A stretch of DNA of 64,000 nucleotides from Castor canadensis (GCF_047511655.1 NC_133387.1:42698853-42762852), one strand, 5' to 3'; shown: positions 1-13,800, numbered from the stretch's first letter. Translations and numbers: made by a program. The notes: a model not told the origin generated them from the letters alone.

Positions 1-1959
1 ATTTCTAAAGAATGCTTAATAAGTGGAACAAAAATTGTTGAGAAGAATAAATAACAAATGAAGGAACACATCATCTTTTTTGCCTGTATTGTCAACCTAA
101 GCAAATCAAACTTGTGTTTTGTTTTGTTTTCTACATAGCATTGCAGAACCCAATAGCTGCTCCATGCATTTTCATTAAGAAACTGATTTTGCCAGGACAG
201 CTGAGAAGGAAAACTCAAAACACTATCCTGAATAATTCAAAACATCCAAACAAAGGGGAGAAAGGGCAACTATGACTAATTCTACATGATAGGAATCGAA
301 TTTTAAGCTACTGGGTCTGTGAAATTTGGCAATTAAAGTGCAGGCAAATCTTGTAATAGTAATTATTTTTAACACTAGCCACAATCAGTGAGAAAATAAC
401 AGAGAATGATTTTCTTCACAGTTACAACTTCCAAGAAACACTGCTGTGTGGTGTTTCTTCCAAGCTTTAATAAGAAATATGATGATAAATGGCCCCTGCT
501 AATGTTTTTAAGGCTGCCAAGATTAGAAGATAGAGTTCTTGTTAATAATTGGTGTTAGATGGTAGGAATCTGAGCAAGCAGAAGATGACAAAAGAGCGAC
601 TATTGGCTTTGAAAGATATCGTCTAAGCTACATTTAATTTTTTAATCTTTGCTTCATTAATTGTTAGAACTGAAAAAGCTAATTCCCTTTTCCTTATTTC
701 TACTCCTTCCAAAGTAAGCCGTTATATACCCATAATTTTATTTACCTACTGCATCAAAGGAATTACTACTTAAAAAATGTCTTATGGAGACAGCATGTAT
801 TTATAATAATAATTAAAATTTTGAGGTAATAAAAGTAAAATGATGTTAATTGTCCTGCTTTTAAGTGATAGTGTGATAAAATAATCTCTTTTCATCACAG
901 GGTATATTGATATATAGCAGTTATTTTGATGGAAAGTAATGCCATGTTGTCAATTACACATAATCTCATGACACTACTAAATGTATATTCACTTCTACAT
1001 TATTTAAAAGGAAGATGGGGTTTTTTTGTTCCTAAAAGAACAAGTGAATTATTGAGTCTTTAAAAGTACTACCAATATCCTTTTCAATACACTAGCCTAT
1101 CATCTGCTTTGGTTTTTGTTTGATAACTGAAAACAGTTTAAGTTTCTAAACAAACACTTAATTTCTTTAGAATTTACCTATAATTTGTATTGTCTAGGTG
1201 CTTTTTAGCCTGATTCTGCTGACATCCTTATCATGAGAGAGGTCACCTTTGAAAGCAGGGAGAGGAAGAAGGGACTTTCAAAGTAGACAGACTGCAGCAC
1301 ACACACAGATACATGGAGTAACAAATCCCATTTATGTCTTTTATGAATTACAGGAACAGCTGCTTATGAATCACCATATTAGTAGAGATGGGAAGGAAAG
1401 AGTGTTAAAATATTTACAAAAAACAGTAAGGTTCTCTTCTTAGTCTGAATGATGCCACAATTCATTTAGACTTAAATGTATTTCTTCTTGGTTTACTTAC
1501 CAGTAGCAAAGCTATTCTATAGCAAGGATCTTTTCTAGTGCAAGGCTGCCTCTGTTGCTTACGCAAGCTGCCTGAGCTAGCAGTGTCTTTTTAAACATTG
1601 TTAGGCAGCCTTGGTTCCCTCTGTGAAGTCTATAGACTAATACCAAAGAGCTGACATTTAACTAACAAATTTTCACTGAGATGAATGATTTGAGTCAAGT
1701 GGCATAAAATGACTTCAAAGTGCTCAGAAATTGAATCCAAGAATCAAACTATGCTGAACAGCAGCCTTCTGGGCTGTTTTATGTCCATGTCAAAAGTTCA
1801 ACTTTTCTTTTACTGGAGGACTTGAGACTAATGCACTGCATGGTTATTCCTGTAGTCTTAATTGTTCTATCAAGTCCTCATGCAGATTGGAATTTTCAAG
1901 GACCAGAAATCTCTCAAGTTTTTACAATTAAACATTAGGAGATCTCTTTTACTTTGTAA
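1..1959. other. Unique AT-rich non-coding sequence
   Basis: No open frame with protein-like composition, no recognisable RNA gene and no repeat family I can name. Short open frames (for example at 1249-1443) have no recognisable domain and look like chance. Confidence 0.6.
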
Positions 1960-3700
1960 AACCATACTTTTATTTTGAAATAAATGTAGATTCAATGCAG
2001 TTAAGAAATAGCACAGAGATAATGTATAAGGTTCACCTAGTTCTGCCCAGTAGCAAAATCTTATAGAGCTACAGTACAGAGGATTGACATGGGCACAATC
2101 CATCCATCTTAGTTAGAAATCACTAGTTTTACTGGCACTTATTTTTGTAGCCACCACTGTGATCAAGATGAACAGCAGTTCTGTCACCACATGAATCTAT
2201 TATGTCGTCCACTGCTTCCATCCACATAGGCCATAAGTACTGGTGACCACTTACATGTTCTTTATCTCGATAATTGTGTCTTTCAGGGATGTTATATAGT
2301 ATTAGAAAACTTCTGAGGATTGGTTTGTTTCAATCGGGATAATTTAACCACCATGTTCTATCAATGGTTCCTTCCTTTTATTGCTGAGTAGTACTTCATA
2401 GTATGGATACTCCTTAGTTTAACAACTTACCTATTAAAGAGCATTTATAATATTTCCAATTTTGGGCATTACAAATATTTCTGTTCTGAACATTCACAAA
2501 CAGGTTGTTGTGTAATTAAAAGTTTTCATTTGCCTGGGATAAATTCCATGAGTGAAAATGATAGACAATATGGCAATTGTGTGCTTACTTTTTATAAGAA
2601 CTTGCCAAAGTACTTTCCAGAGTTATATAGTTCTATGTTACTATTAGGCACATCTGAGTAATTCAGCTTGTTCACATGCTCTCCAGCACTTGATTCTGTC
2701 ACTTGTCAAAAATTTTAACCAGTCTTATATGTAATAATATCTTACAGTAGTTTAAATTTGTATTTCTTTAATGGTTTTCATTGCCATTTGCAATCTTTTT
2801 ATCCTCTTCTGTGAAATGTCCACTTATGTATTTTTATCCAATTTCTGCACATATTATTTATTTTCCTTTTAACTGTTAATGTGAGAGTCCTAGGAAGTAA
2901 TTCTAGATATTAGTCCTTGATATCACACATTGTTCTCACATATTTTCTCCTAGTCTGTAGCTTGTCTTTTCATCCTCTGTACACAGGACATATTTCTATT
3001 TTGTTTCAGAAAGCAATGTTTTTTAATTTCATCAGCTCCAATGTATCAATTTTTTATTTTATGGATTATACTATTGCTATCAGCTCTAAATATCTCTTGC
3101 CTAGCCGTAGATACTAAAGATTTTATTTCTGTTTTCTTAAGCTTTGTAATTTTACATTTAAGTCCCTAAGACATTTTCAGGTAATTTTTGAATAAAGTTT
3201 GCAGTTTGCATTGAGGTTCATGTTTATGTCTATGGATATTTTATTGCTCCAGCACAATTTATTTATATTAAATTAATTGATTAGAATCCTTTAAATTGAT
3301 TTTATAACTCAGGAAAAATCAGTTGAATATATTTATGTGAACCATTTCTGGGTTCTTTATTTTTTTCCATTGACCTATGTATACATCTCTCCAATATTCA
3401 CAAACTCAATTAATATATCTATAAGTAAACCTTAATAAGAAAAAGATTCTCTCACTGTATTCTTTTCAAGATGTCTTAGCTTTTTTAGAGCTTGTGGCTT
3501 TACATAAATCATTTTAGACCAAGCTCTTCTATGCCTATATGATGAGATTTTGATCAGAATTCCATTAACCTGTAGAGCAATGCTTCATTTTGTCTTGTGG
3601 GTATAGGATTGGATTAGCTCTTTGCCTAATTTTAAGGTCTCTATTTGTATGTTGCATGAATACTTTTTCCATGTCCACTTATTTTAAAAAATAAAGATAG
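1960..3700 (-). mobile_element. Ancient L1 (L1M-type) 3' half, inverted
   Basis: On the minus strand this reads as the end of a LINE-1 ORF2 followed by an old-style L1 3' UTR. On the plus strand the text shows typical antisense landmarks of ORF2, such as ttgctgagtagtacttcata near 2380 and gtctgtagcttgtcttttca near 2954. The 1960-2300 part resembles the 3' UTR of old mammalian L1 families. It is riddled with stops and indels in every frame, so it is an old dead copy. The exact subfamily and edges cannot be fixed by eye. Confidence 0.75.
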
Positions 3701-3833
3701 CACTATTTTCATTGTGAGAAAATGAGAAAGTCAAGAAATAAAAGACAAGATAAAATACTGTAAAAATCTCAAAGAATTACGCAGTTTCAGCTAATTGTAT
3801 ACATCCTGCTATAGGAGGGGAAGACAGTGTAAT

Positions 3834-4214
3834 AGTCAGCTTGAGATGCCATAACAAAATACTACATACTGGTAGCTTAAAGCACAAAAGTTTACGTTTG
3901 CTTAGATCTGGAAACAGGAGGTCCAAAATTAAGGTGGCAGCAGGACTGGTGTGGTGAGGCCTCCCCCTTGAGTTGCACAAGGCCACCTCCTCCCCATGTG
4001 CTCATGTGGCTTTTTCTCATTTTATAAGTGTTATGTGGGGAGACAGTAAGCTCTCTGCTGTGTGTTCCTATATGGACACTGGCCCTACCAGATCAGAGCT
4101 GCACCATAGGTCCACACTCAGCCTTCATTGCTTCCCTAGAAACCCGATTTCAAAGTGTGAACACACTAGGGGTCAGAGCTATGAAATATGAATTTGGGGG
4201 CACAAGTCCATAAC
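3834..4214 (-). mobile_element. MaLR-type solo LTR (MST/MLT1-like), inverted
   Basis: The plus strand begins taatagtcagcttgagatgc, passes through ccataacaaaatactacata, and ends near tttgggggcacaagtccata. These are the reverse-complement hallmarks of mammalian apparent LTR retrotransposon LTRs. No internal sequence is attached, so it is probably a solo LTR. The open frames across it are chance. Confidence 0.7.
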
Positions 4215-4264
4215 AGATAGAGTAATTATATGCCTCTTCTAAATCGATAGTTACTGCTAATTAT

Positions 4265-4490
4265 TACTTTTGTGTTGTGCAATGGGACTTCCCTAAGTGC
4301 TTGATAAAATACAATTCCCCTGATCAAAGATTTCTTTAGAAGCCAGGGGTGTTGTTTTTATCCTCCTTCATAAATGAGAAAACTGAGGCCTGAATAAACT
4401 AAAAACTAAAAATCAATCTAAAAATTGAGTTTATATTTGAATCCAGGTAATCTGGCTTCAGATTCTGAGCTTGCAAAATGTAAATTATCC
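4265..4490 (+). repeat. MIR SINE fragment
   Basis: Contains the MIR core landmark aatgagaaaactgaggcctg near 4373, followed by a diverged gaatccaggtaatctggctt near 4439. It is an old, heavily diverged tRNA-derived mammalian-wide SINE. Confidence 0.65.
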
Positions 4491-6779
4491 TTTCTGTAAT
4501 AAAATGTTGACAAGAGAGAAAGAGATAATTTAGTTGCTATATTTATTTCCAAATAGTTTCTAAAGCAAGAGTAAAGGTTTTAAATACAAATGCAAAATAA
4601 GAAATCTGTTGAGAGAAATTATTGTGCTATTTTTCAACCCAACTTTTTAGTATCATTAATAGGAATGCAAAATGTCTGGAGATGCCTGAAGACTCCTGAG
4701 GTGGCAGTTTCTGTAAGCGATCAACCAAACACTCACTTTTCTTTTGGGAGTCCAGAATAGCGAACAAGAGTTAAACAGAACAAACTGAGTTGGACAAGAA
4801 TGAATGCATGCCAAGGGCAATGAATAGATTTTTAATTTTTGTGAATATAGCTTTCCTCTCCTTGGTGTCTCACCATGATGAATGAGGTGAACAGCAGACC
4901 TCTGTAAAATTACAAGCTCTAGATAAATTATGAGCAGAGCAACACTGTATAAACCACAACACTGTTTTCAAAAACAGTTGCTTTGACCTTATTTTAGGGG
5001 ATCCTCTGCCCACAGCCACAGAATGGAGGCCATTTAGAGGCTCACATACGCCTTTATTTGTAAACTTAAGCCTACAGATATCAGTGAGGAATTGAGTTTG
5101 GAGGTTATTTTCTTTCCCATCTTTTGAAAAATAATCTTTTAAGCAGAAGGAATTAGGGACAAACTGAAGTTTCTTGTTAATTTTTCTTAAAATAGTGATT
5201 TTTCCCTTAAGTCCAACATATATGAGCAAAATGAAATTTATATTCTTGTTTCAACTACATGTGATTATTTTATTTTTATTAATTAGATTTTCTCATAACC
5301 AAAACATAAAAGTAATTATTTAAAAATGTTTTACACACAATTATTTTACTATTATTACTAATTTCATAGTTTTTATGCATTTTCCCTTCTTTCCTTTTTT
5401 TTTCTTGTTTTAACTTACAGTACAAAGCCTCTATTTACATTTGGGACAACACATGTTAAGATGCCATAAAAATACATTAAGGATCACAGAAGTTTAGAAC
5501 TAGAAAATGTGTAGAGACAATGTAATCCAACTTCCTCATTGTATATATGAAAAAGAGAAAAAGAAAAAGTGAAAATCCTAAAATAAACCAACCACACACA
5601 GACTACGTGCACAATATTTTAATCCATGTTATAAAAATATATGCAGAAAAAAGGAAGAAAACCTAAATGGCTACCAAATTTGAAGGCTACCTATGATAAA
5701 TTCATAAGTGACAATTGTAAAATAAAGCAGTATAAAAGTAAAATAGTGCAGAAAATATTGCATAACACCACTGCTGCAAAAATAACTAAAATTAGAGTAA
5801 CTGAGAGTGTGGCTACTCTCATTTATCTATATGTCTGTATTTAAAATGTATATTAGCATACATAATAAGCAATACAGTTTTTATTCATAGATGATGAAAA
5901 GAAAGAAATGAAGTTATAATGTTACTCCTTAGTTTGAAAAATAATTGTGTCTACTACATAGTGAAATTAGATCACGGAACAAAAACTGAGAAAGTGAGGA
6001 AAAAGACAAGGGAAAATCATGTTAATACAACTTTGAGAGAAAAGGAGAAAGAAATGGATATATTGAGCTTTAGAATTAATGAAGGTATCTGGAAAATGCT
6101 ATTAAGGTGGTACCCATAGACAGATATTCAATAAATTTAGACTGAACCAGTGTTTTACCCCTTGAAGTCTGCAGTTTTATTTCTCACAGAAAAGAGTGAA
6201 GCTGTTTAGTAGAAGTGTACTTCTTTGCCCTTTCAAGAAATAAGCAGGAAGGTAAATGTCACCAGTTTGCCTTTGCTTAACATTTTCTTTGTAATTGGGT
6301 AGCCCTCATATAGCTTCTCAGTCCCTATCCTATGCCCCTAAATTAGAGCCACACTTAAAGTTCCACAATTGAGTGAGCTTCTTTCTCTGACCTTTTCTGT
6401 TTTCTTTCTAAATTCACTAGTTTAAGACTTGTCCAAATGTACAATAAAATGAAGGCTTGACAATAATCACAATCTATGGTCAACCTCTTCTTTCCTTTCA
6501 CATATATTTTTTAAATCCCATAGATACTTGTTTTTACAAAACTTTTTTAAAGGTAGTGAGGTAAGAATTCAGAAATCAAGCTATACAAGATTATATAGCA
6601 AACAGATGCTAATTATCAGTACTTTTCTCTAAATTTTGTCAAGGTAAGGAACTAGTAGTATTAAATTAAATTACATTAAATTTATTTCAGAAGTCTATAA
6701 ACTCTTGTCTGCAGAACAAATCCAGTCTTGCTTTATAACTTTCAGTGCTGAGAATGTTTGACAAAAATCAAAGTAAGAG
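4491..6779. other. Unique AT-rich non-coding sequence
   Basis: No gene recognised. A weak old-repeat resemblance lies near 5485-5560 (tgtaatccaacttcctcatt), but I cannot name the family. The minus-strand open frame at 4870-5229 (119 codons) has no recognisable domain and no supporting splice or initiation context. Confidence 0.5.
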
Positions 6780-7155
6780 TTGGACATGGTGGCTCAAGTC
6801 AATAATAATAACCCCTCAGGAGACTGAGATTGGAAGGACCATTGTCAAGGCCAGCCTTAGGCATAAAGTTTGCAAGACCCCATTTCCCCAGTAGGTGGGC
6901 ACTATGGCTGGAGTCTGTTGTCCCAGCAATGAAGTAGGCTGAAACTGAGAGGACTGCCGTGCAGACCAGCTTAGGCAACAGAAAAAGCTGGGCATAGTGG
7001 TGCACATCTGTCATCCCAGCCATGATAAGCAGTGTAAAATAGAAGGATCACAGTTCAAGCTGGTCCAGGAAAAAAGTGAGACTCTACCTCAAAAATAACC
7101 AGAGTAAAAAGGGCTCAAAGCCCTGCACTCAACCCCAGTACTGACGAAAATAAAA
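6780..7155 (+). mobile_element. Composite SINE: repeated B1-like halves plus ID-like tail
   Basis: B1-like starts appear twice: ttggacatggtggctcaagt at 6780 and gctgggcatagtggtgcaca near 6989. A tail near 7105-7155 ends in cagtactgacgaaaataaaa, like the 3' end of the ID-type halves elsewhere in the window. The whole is about 375 bp, longer than the roughly 230-bp B1-ID dimer at 58970, so it looks like two B1-like units plus an ID remnant. Boundaries are approximate. Confidence 0.65.
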
Positions 7156-7845
7156 ATTAATCAAAACAAATAAAAAAAGGTCTTATGGCCCATAAAAATC
7201 ACACATGTTCAAATATCAGTGTCTATTATTATTGAAATAGTTACCAGTCATGCTCTGTCATTTATATATATCAATACTTTCAAACTGGAGAGTTAGGTAA
7301 TTGGAACAGAGTATAACCTACAATACCTAAAATATTTACTATTTAAAGAAAAAATGGCAACCTGTATTTTTTGGCAACAGATCATTTTATCACAAGGATA
7401 TTTGAAACTTATTTGAAAGTTGTTTACTCTTCCTTTCCCATACTTAAAGATGAAGGAGATTTTTTTCTCTTCAAGTTCAGAAACTGTCAAAGTTACAGTT
7501 TTTCTGGACTGTTAGACAAGCAATTTTAACAATTATCCCAAAATTCCAAGGTGAAAACATTTAGGAGCATTTTCCAGTTTTTGGTAACTTCTTGGAACGT
7601 TTCATTTTTCAATAGCCATGCCCATTGCATGCAGTTATAGAGACTGATCATTCCTCAATTCTCTTTAGGACTATCCCTCATTTTCACATATGGTTTCTGC
7701 TTACCATTTTATATAGAAACATGATTTATATAGAAACGTGTTTTACAGAAACATGATTTCTGATTCATACTTACTTTTAATGACAAATATCACTGTCATC
7801 ATCATCGAAGATAGCTAATTGGAATAAGTATAACAATTACCTGTC
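7156..7845. other. Unique non-coding sequence
   Basis: No gene, repeat family or structured RNA recognised. Confidence 0.5.
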
Positions 7846-8110
7846 AAAAAGGGAAAAATAGGTCTTTTTGGGGGGTGAGTACCAGTAACAGAGGGTAGGC
7901 ACAAGGAAAGGGGGAATGAGGTTGTATATGGTGGATGCATTTTGTATTCATATATAAAAATAGAAGAATGAAACTTGTTGAAATTGTTCGAGGAAGGGGA
8001 AGAGGACTGAAGAGAGAGAACAATGCAGGGGTAACTCTAAGATATATTGTAAACATACATGTAATTATCACAGTGGATCTCCTGTAAAACTATTATATGC
8101 TTATAAAATA
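7846..8110 (+). mobile_element. L1 3'-UTR-only insertion
   Basis: Matches the 3'-UTR pattern also seen at 42020-42305 and 63050-63352: a G-rich start, a segment giving atatggtggatgcattttgt, then cttgttgaaattgttcgagg and a run into taaacatacatgtaattatc. It appears to be a severely 5'-truncated L1 copy with no ORF2 sequence. Confidence 0.6.
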
Positions 8111-8764
8111 ATTGAAAATATTAATTATCTGTCAGGCAGGAGTGCTCACTCCTCCCTAATCCTATTCTAAGACTTTTTTTCCTATTCCTACTAGTGAAAA
8201 GTATTTGGAGCTTCCATTTTCTCTATGAAGCTTTCCTCTCCCACCTTCAACCGTTTTTCTGCACCCCATCTGAGAGTAGTAACCGTGTTTGGTGTTCACT
8301 TTGCATGAGAACCATCTGTACAGAGAGAGGCACAGTCCTTTCTACTCTCTTATCACACAGTTCACTTGGGGGAATGTTTTACTCTTATAAAGAATGTATA
8401 GATTTGTCCAGGGGTGAATTATTAGGAAACATGATTTAATCATAGTGTCTTAATCACATTCTTCCATCATGTTTATGCTTAATAAAAATGTTCTTTATCT
8501 CTGTAAATCTATCTCAGGTATTGGTTCAAACCTTGGGAGGGAAAAAACACAGGTATTGGTTAATAGCTTCCTGAGCTCAGCCAATATACACATAGAGAGC
8601 TGGTTAATCACTCTTAATACTTTTCCACTCAGAAATCCCCTGTCAAATATTATTTTTATGTGAATTCTTAATTTGGAAATACTTCAGTACAAAGTGTTAA
8701 AGATAGTAAAATGCTTTGAGATTCTGTCCCTCAATTTTTCTCTACCAGAAGATTAAACTTTCAG

Positions 8765-8965
8765 AAAAGTCAATTCAACAAATAACTCATTGAGGATTCA
8801 TTAGATGCAAGGCATCATTCTAGGGGATGTGGTAAATTAAAAACAAAATAAAAATTAAGTCATAAAATACAATCTAATTGAAAAAGAGAGTGCTTAAAAT
8901 TGCATAAAGCTATTATATGAGATAGTATAATAAGTGACACAGGAAAGGATAGAATTGAATGCTAA
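8765..8965 (+). repeat. Ancient mammalian interspersed repeat, family not assigned
   Basis: Begins with a diverged tcattgaggattcattagat followed by gcaaggcatcattctagggg, and ends near aagtgacacaggaaagg. The same order of blocks occurs at 16265-16430, 32430-32590 and 58800-58935, which supports a shared old repeat of MIR/L2 age. Confidence 0.5.
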
Positions 8966-9174
8966 AGCCTTTCTGAAGCAAATGAGATTAGCCAAATCAG
9001 GAAAGGTTGTTTGTGTTCACTACTCAGATATATAGAATTAATGGATTCTGATGGTAAGAGAATGAAGAGTATGAAGTTTTGAAAATGCAGAGAAAGAAGA
9101 ATGTATATGAAAATCCTTTTCTATGTCAATTCTTATCATTTTTTGATTTTTTTCTACATTTTTTCATTTACTTT

Positions 9175-9930
9175 TAAAAAATTTTTTTCTATTGGTATAT
9201 GGTGGTATTTCGGGGATTTTGTTTGACGTTTCCATATATTCATATGTTGTACACTGGTTTGGGTCATCTTCTCCATTATTCTCCTGTCCCATTTCCCTTC
9301 TTAAAATGACTTTGACAGGATTCAAAGTTCCATATTCATGTTTATAAAGAAAATACATCAATCATATTTAACCTCCTTCACTATTACCTTCCCCTGAACA
9401 TGACCTGTTTTACATTCTAATTCTTCATTGTTTAAGTGTCTGTTCATTGTTCAGAGGGGGTTTTCCTTAGTATTTTACCTTTAAGTATACTGTATTTTAA
9501 TCAACCTAATCCTCTCCATTACTCTTCCTTATCTTTTTCTCCCAACACCATATTGTTTAACACTATTCAGTGTGTTTCAGTGGGCCTTTTTCCTACACAG
9601 ATGTGATGCGTTTCAATATTATTCACTTTCTATCATTCTTTTCTTCTTTTCCGCCTCCTTCTCCTGTAACAGTCTCTATGTTTGAAAACATCATATATAT
9701 ACATTTGTGTATTGTATATTCAATCTTGTATCTGGATCTATTTTCTACATATGAGAGAAAACAGGTCACCTTTATCTGTCTGAAGCTGGCTAACTTCACT
9801 TAACATGATGTTCTCCAATCTTATTGACAAACACAAACATTTTGGCTATGAAGTCTCTTCGTTTTGATGCAGTAGCACTCTGCTTCTTTATTCTGTGTGT
9901 CCCATTCCACTAAACAGCTGTCTATCCAGT
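9175..9930 (-). mobile_element. L1 3' end, inverted (3' UTR and end of ORF2)
   Basis: Parallels 42870-43600 block by block on the same strand: gacaggattcaaagttccat near 9315, cctacacagatgtgatgcgt near 9591 and gctaacttcacttaacatga near 9788. The last block is antisense to the C-terminal coding end of L1 ORF2. The copy is 5'-truncated and non-functional. Confidence 0.7.
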
Positions 9931-11924
9931 GGAGAGGGATGTAGGCTCATTTTCTTATTCCATCTGTCCTCCAGGATTGCCAAAAGTGGCACTGATTAAT
10001 TAAGTGACTATGACAGTGCCTGTCCCAATGATAGTACACAAGTATGGTCATAGACAAGAGATTTCATTTGGGGAGATAAATTGGGCTAACACACTGGATA
10101 ATTAAGAGGAGCTGTTGCCTCATTATTCTACAGAGATGAGCACACTGTGCAATAGGCTTAGCCTTATTAAGCAAAGAATAGATGGGAATGAATGACTCTT
10201 ACAGCCCCCCACAATCAGTATGAGAAGCAGCATTAGGCCAGTTTGCTGCACTGTGGCTTGGGGAAAATGGACTTCCCTGGTTCCTTCTCTTGTGTTAAAT
10301 TGCACTTTTCCATTTCACCATGAAGTTCACTCCTGCTTTCTAAAGCAAGAGGCAGGTCTTTTAATCTTTATTGTGTTCTCTGGGGGAGGAAGACCTCTTT
10401 TATTTTTTAGTATGCACTTTGATGCTATATTACTGACAGTTACTTTATATGTCTTTGGGGATTCTACTATTCAAAAGAAAAGTCCACTAAATGTAAGTAA
10501 GTATCAGGGATTAACACTGAATTAAAACTGCAGGTAAAAATGGGGACACTGGCATATTCCTGTCTATGAGCTTGACAGGGAATTTATTTTGCTGTAGCTG
10601 AAAAGTAATTAACCTCCGCTGTGAGAGAATTCTATTACTAGTAGCTATTCTGCCATGCAAAGTGCACTACATGGAAATGTTACAGGCTATCAAGCAGAAA
10701 CCACAGATTTGTCTGCATTTTAAACTGAATTTCCATCACTCTATTCTCCTCTCTTCTGTATCTTTTCTTTCCCCACCATCTTCTCTCTTCTTTTCACTGA
10801 AGCTGGAAATTGAGACACATATGGAACTTTAAATAGTCATAATCAAAAGACTAATTATAAAGCTTAGGTAAGACCTACTTTTTTGTTGTAGTTTTTGGTT
10901 TTTTTTTTCTATTGTGTCCTTAGTGTGGTGAAAAAAAATTTTAGTATTATGAAAAGATAATCAACTATGAGTAGTTTTACTATGGACATAGCCAAGAAAA
11001 TTAGAATTCAGAGAATTCTATTCATTTTTATGTTACATGTCCATACATAATTCAGACATATACACAAACATATGCATGATCTTTACAAGGAATAGATTCC
11101 TTTACAAATGGAAGAATGCTACTTGAATTCTACATAGAGTTATTGCTGCTACAATACTTGTTTTGAAAAAAGCAAATTTGTTTTAAAGCAATTGGCGTAT
11201 TGAGAGATAGTATGAACATAATGCACATTTCATGTGTGATTTTACAACAACAAATAAAGACAGAAAGCTGTGGTAAGTTGAACTTATTCCTATTGGTAAG
11301 AATACACAATACATACATGCACACCTCCACTGTCTCCCAACTACTCAATTCATTACACATATTATAAACCTCAACCATCCACATCTGGTGTTAGAACTCT
11401 CCTTCCAATTTCAGATAAACATTTCCACAACTTCAAGTAATCCACAAGCTGCAACCTCACATCATCTTGAAGGTAATTTTATATGTTGAGTGTGCTGTTT
11501 ATGCATTCCTTAATCATTTAACTGTTAATGTTATTTTTATTGCATTAAAAGACCTTCATGTGTCACTGAATTTTCTGAGTGTTTGCCATTGTAACTTCCC
11601 TTTCCCTTAAGTTCCATGTTGTTTATCTTATCTTTTTATATAAGATCATATATGCTATATTAGAGAACTGACTATACTTCTTTTTAATTATTGTCATGAT
11701 TAATGTACAACTTGTTTCATCAATAATGAATGTTTCTGAGTTTGCTAATAATTTGTCATCCAAGTACAGCAATATAGTTACCAGCTGTAATTTAAGTTTT
11801 TCTATCAGGATAAGGGAATATCTCCTTGAAAGCAATTATTAGAGTAAAATGAATGAGTAAATATTTTAAGTGCTATTACTGATTTTTTGAAGTAATAACA
11901 GCCATTCTTCAGAGAAATCTTACT
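9931..11924. other. Unique non-coding sequence
   Basis: No gene recognised. Blocks at about 10120-10310 and 10560-10720 have a more even base composition than their surroundings and could be conserved non-coding elements. That cannot be judged from one genome. Confidence 0.45.
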
Positions 11925-12330
11925 TTTTGTTAGGTACACTGTTTCACCTTTCTTCATGAATCCCAGTGCCAACATGGACAAGAAGATACATTATCCTCTA
12001 TGTGTTACTGATGAGGAAACCATCTTTATTGAACCTACGTGTAATTCAGTGCTTCTGAACTATTCAAGAGTAGAACAAAGTACTTGGAAAAAGAATATCA
12101 AAGTGATAACAGTCAAATTCTGCCATCTCCAGTATCTTTCTTGTTGGCCTCAAATGTGTCAAAGGCAATTGGAATTTATACCTAGAAGTTATTGGCTCAA
12201 TGTCCTCATTTAAGAAATAAGAAAATTTCATCTCATGGAGTTTGTTGCAACTTTCCCCAGCTCCTTAGTTAGAACTAGAATTTAGAGCTCAGGTCCCCAG
12301 TCTCAAAGATCATCTAAAGTATGTGCTATG
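11925..12330 (+). repeat. MIR-like fragments
   Basis: Two diverged MIR-like stretches: about 11925-12030 with tgttactgatgaggaaacca, and about 12185-12330 with aatgtcctcatttaagaaat and tagagctcaggtccccagtc. The segment between them is not clearly MIR, so there may be two separate copies. Confidence 0.5.
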
Positions 12331-13335
12331 TTTTTAAATGTCAAGGTGACCACAGAGATTTGTTCTTAAGAATCTACTTGTTCTCATAGCAGCTGTGTGG
12401 AAAATAGGCAATAGGCTTATGTAAAATAGCCATGGACTTATGAACTCCCTAAAATAAAGAGAAGAGTGAGGAACCTACTATACCATATTTCTGTATTTTC
12501 AGAAATAAGATAGGAAAAATCAGTCCCAAATATCAAGTCCTTTTGTTCTTAAAGTATCAGCTAGATGTGGGATATTTTATGGTAACTACTATTTATAACC
12601 TACTATTGTGGGAATTGAACTTTACAAACAAGAAAGCCAACTTGTAAATGTTTCCTGACAGAGAATAACACAGAACTCCAGGAAACAGAAAGTATTATAC
12701 ATTCTCTCTGGGATCTGTCACTGTTCATGATTATTAAGGAAGGCAGATGGGCTATGCAAATTTCTGTTATTTGACCACTACAGGAAAGATGAGATAGAAA
12801 ACAAAATCACCTCCTTTTTTGGTCTTGAAATAGCTAACTGGGCAATCTGCCTTCACTTTAGAAAAATGCCAGGGATTGGTAGCAGTAGTTGTGGTTCAGT
12901 CTATTTTAGATGCCAAAAAGCAAAACCTTCACTGAAAATTATAGGGGATGTAAATTTTAAGAATTACAGACTAATGGTTCCTTTCTTCCCCCCAATTACC
13001 TAACAGCCGTGTGTGTGAGTGACAGCTAGGCATTAACAGCAGGCCACTCTCCTTCTCAGAAAGAGTTAGTTGAAATGACTTCGTGTAATGGTGGGCTATA
13101 AAGGATTGGGGATTTCTTTCTTTTTTTATATAAATCTGCATTTTAAAGTGAAAGCAAACTCTAGGATTCCAGAGTACTATTATTAATGAGAAGTGTTTAA
13201 ACACCTTTGTAATAGAGGCTTTTAAATTATAATATATTTGAGAAAGATTTCCACTTCTCTTTCCCTTAACATAAAAGTTTCTGAGCATAAAGTTTTATTA
13301 TAGTGGAACTATTCACTTTTGTTTTACCTTTATAG
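12331..13335. other. Unique non-coding sequence
   Basis: Nothing recognised. The minus-strand open frame at 12971-13288 (105 codons) has no visible domain. Confidence 0.45.
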
Positions 13336-13341
13336 ATGTGT

Positions 13342-13420
<79 letters not shown>
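13336..13420. repeat. Compound microsatellite (TG)n(GA)n
   Basis: A long TG run changes directly into a long GA run at about 13384. It is a simple-sequence tract and likely to be length-polymorphic. Confidence 0.95.
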
Positions 13421-13423
<3 letters not shown>

Positions 13424-13601
13424 AGTGTGTGTGGAGGGATTAAAGCCTTGAACCTTAATTGATCAATTTAAAAGTCTCCTGATATAACACTCAAGCACCT
13501 CCCCACTCAAGTTACAATCTCTAAATGCTTCATCAAGAGATTATATGTAGAAAAAAAAAAGATGGAATTGAATTCAGAGAAATCTCATCGAAATAAAGGT
13601 T

Positions 13602-13695
13602 TCATTTTTTTTATTGTTGTACTGGGTAAGAGTACATTGCAGCATTTATAATAGTTAATACAATATATCAAATATTTTCTGATTCTTTATTTGAA
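13602..13695 (-). mobile_element. L1 3'-UTR fragment, inverted
   Basis: Contains ttgttgtactgggtaagagt and acaatatatcaaatattttc, matching the antisense of the L1 3'-terminal sequence seen at 34858 and 60252. It is only about 90 bp. Confidence 0.6.
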
Positions 13696-13800
13696 TGTAT
13701 GCCAATGTATTTGAAATAAATGGGCCATCAGCAAATGCTTAATAATTTATTGTGAAGGCTTGATTTTGAAGTGATTTTAGTCCTGAAAAACTAATACTGA

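Noticed and set aside
13336..13420. Possible regulatory Z-DNA element at the (TG)n tract
   Set aside because: Alternating TG runs can form Z-DNA, but nothing nearby suggests a promoter; listed only as a microsatellite.
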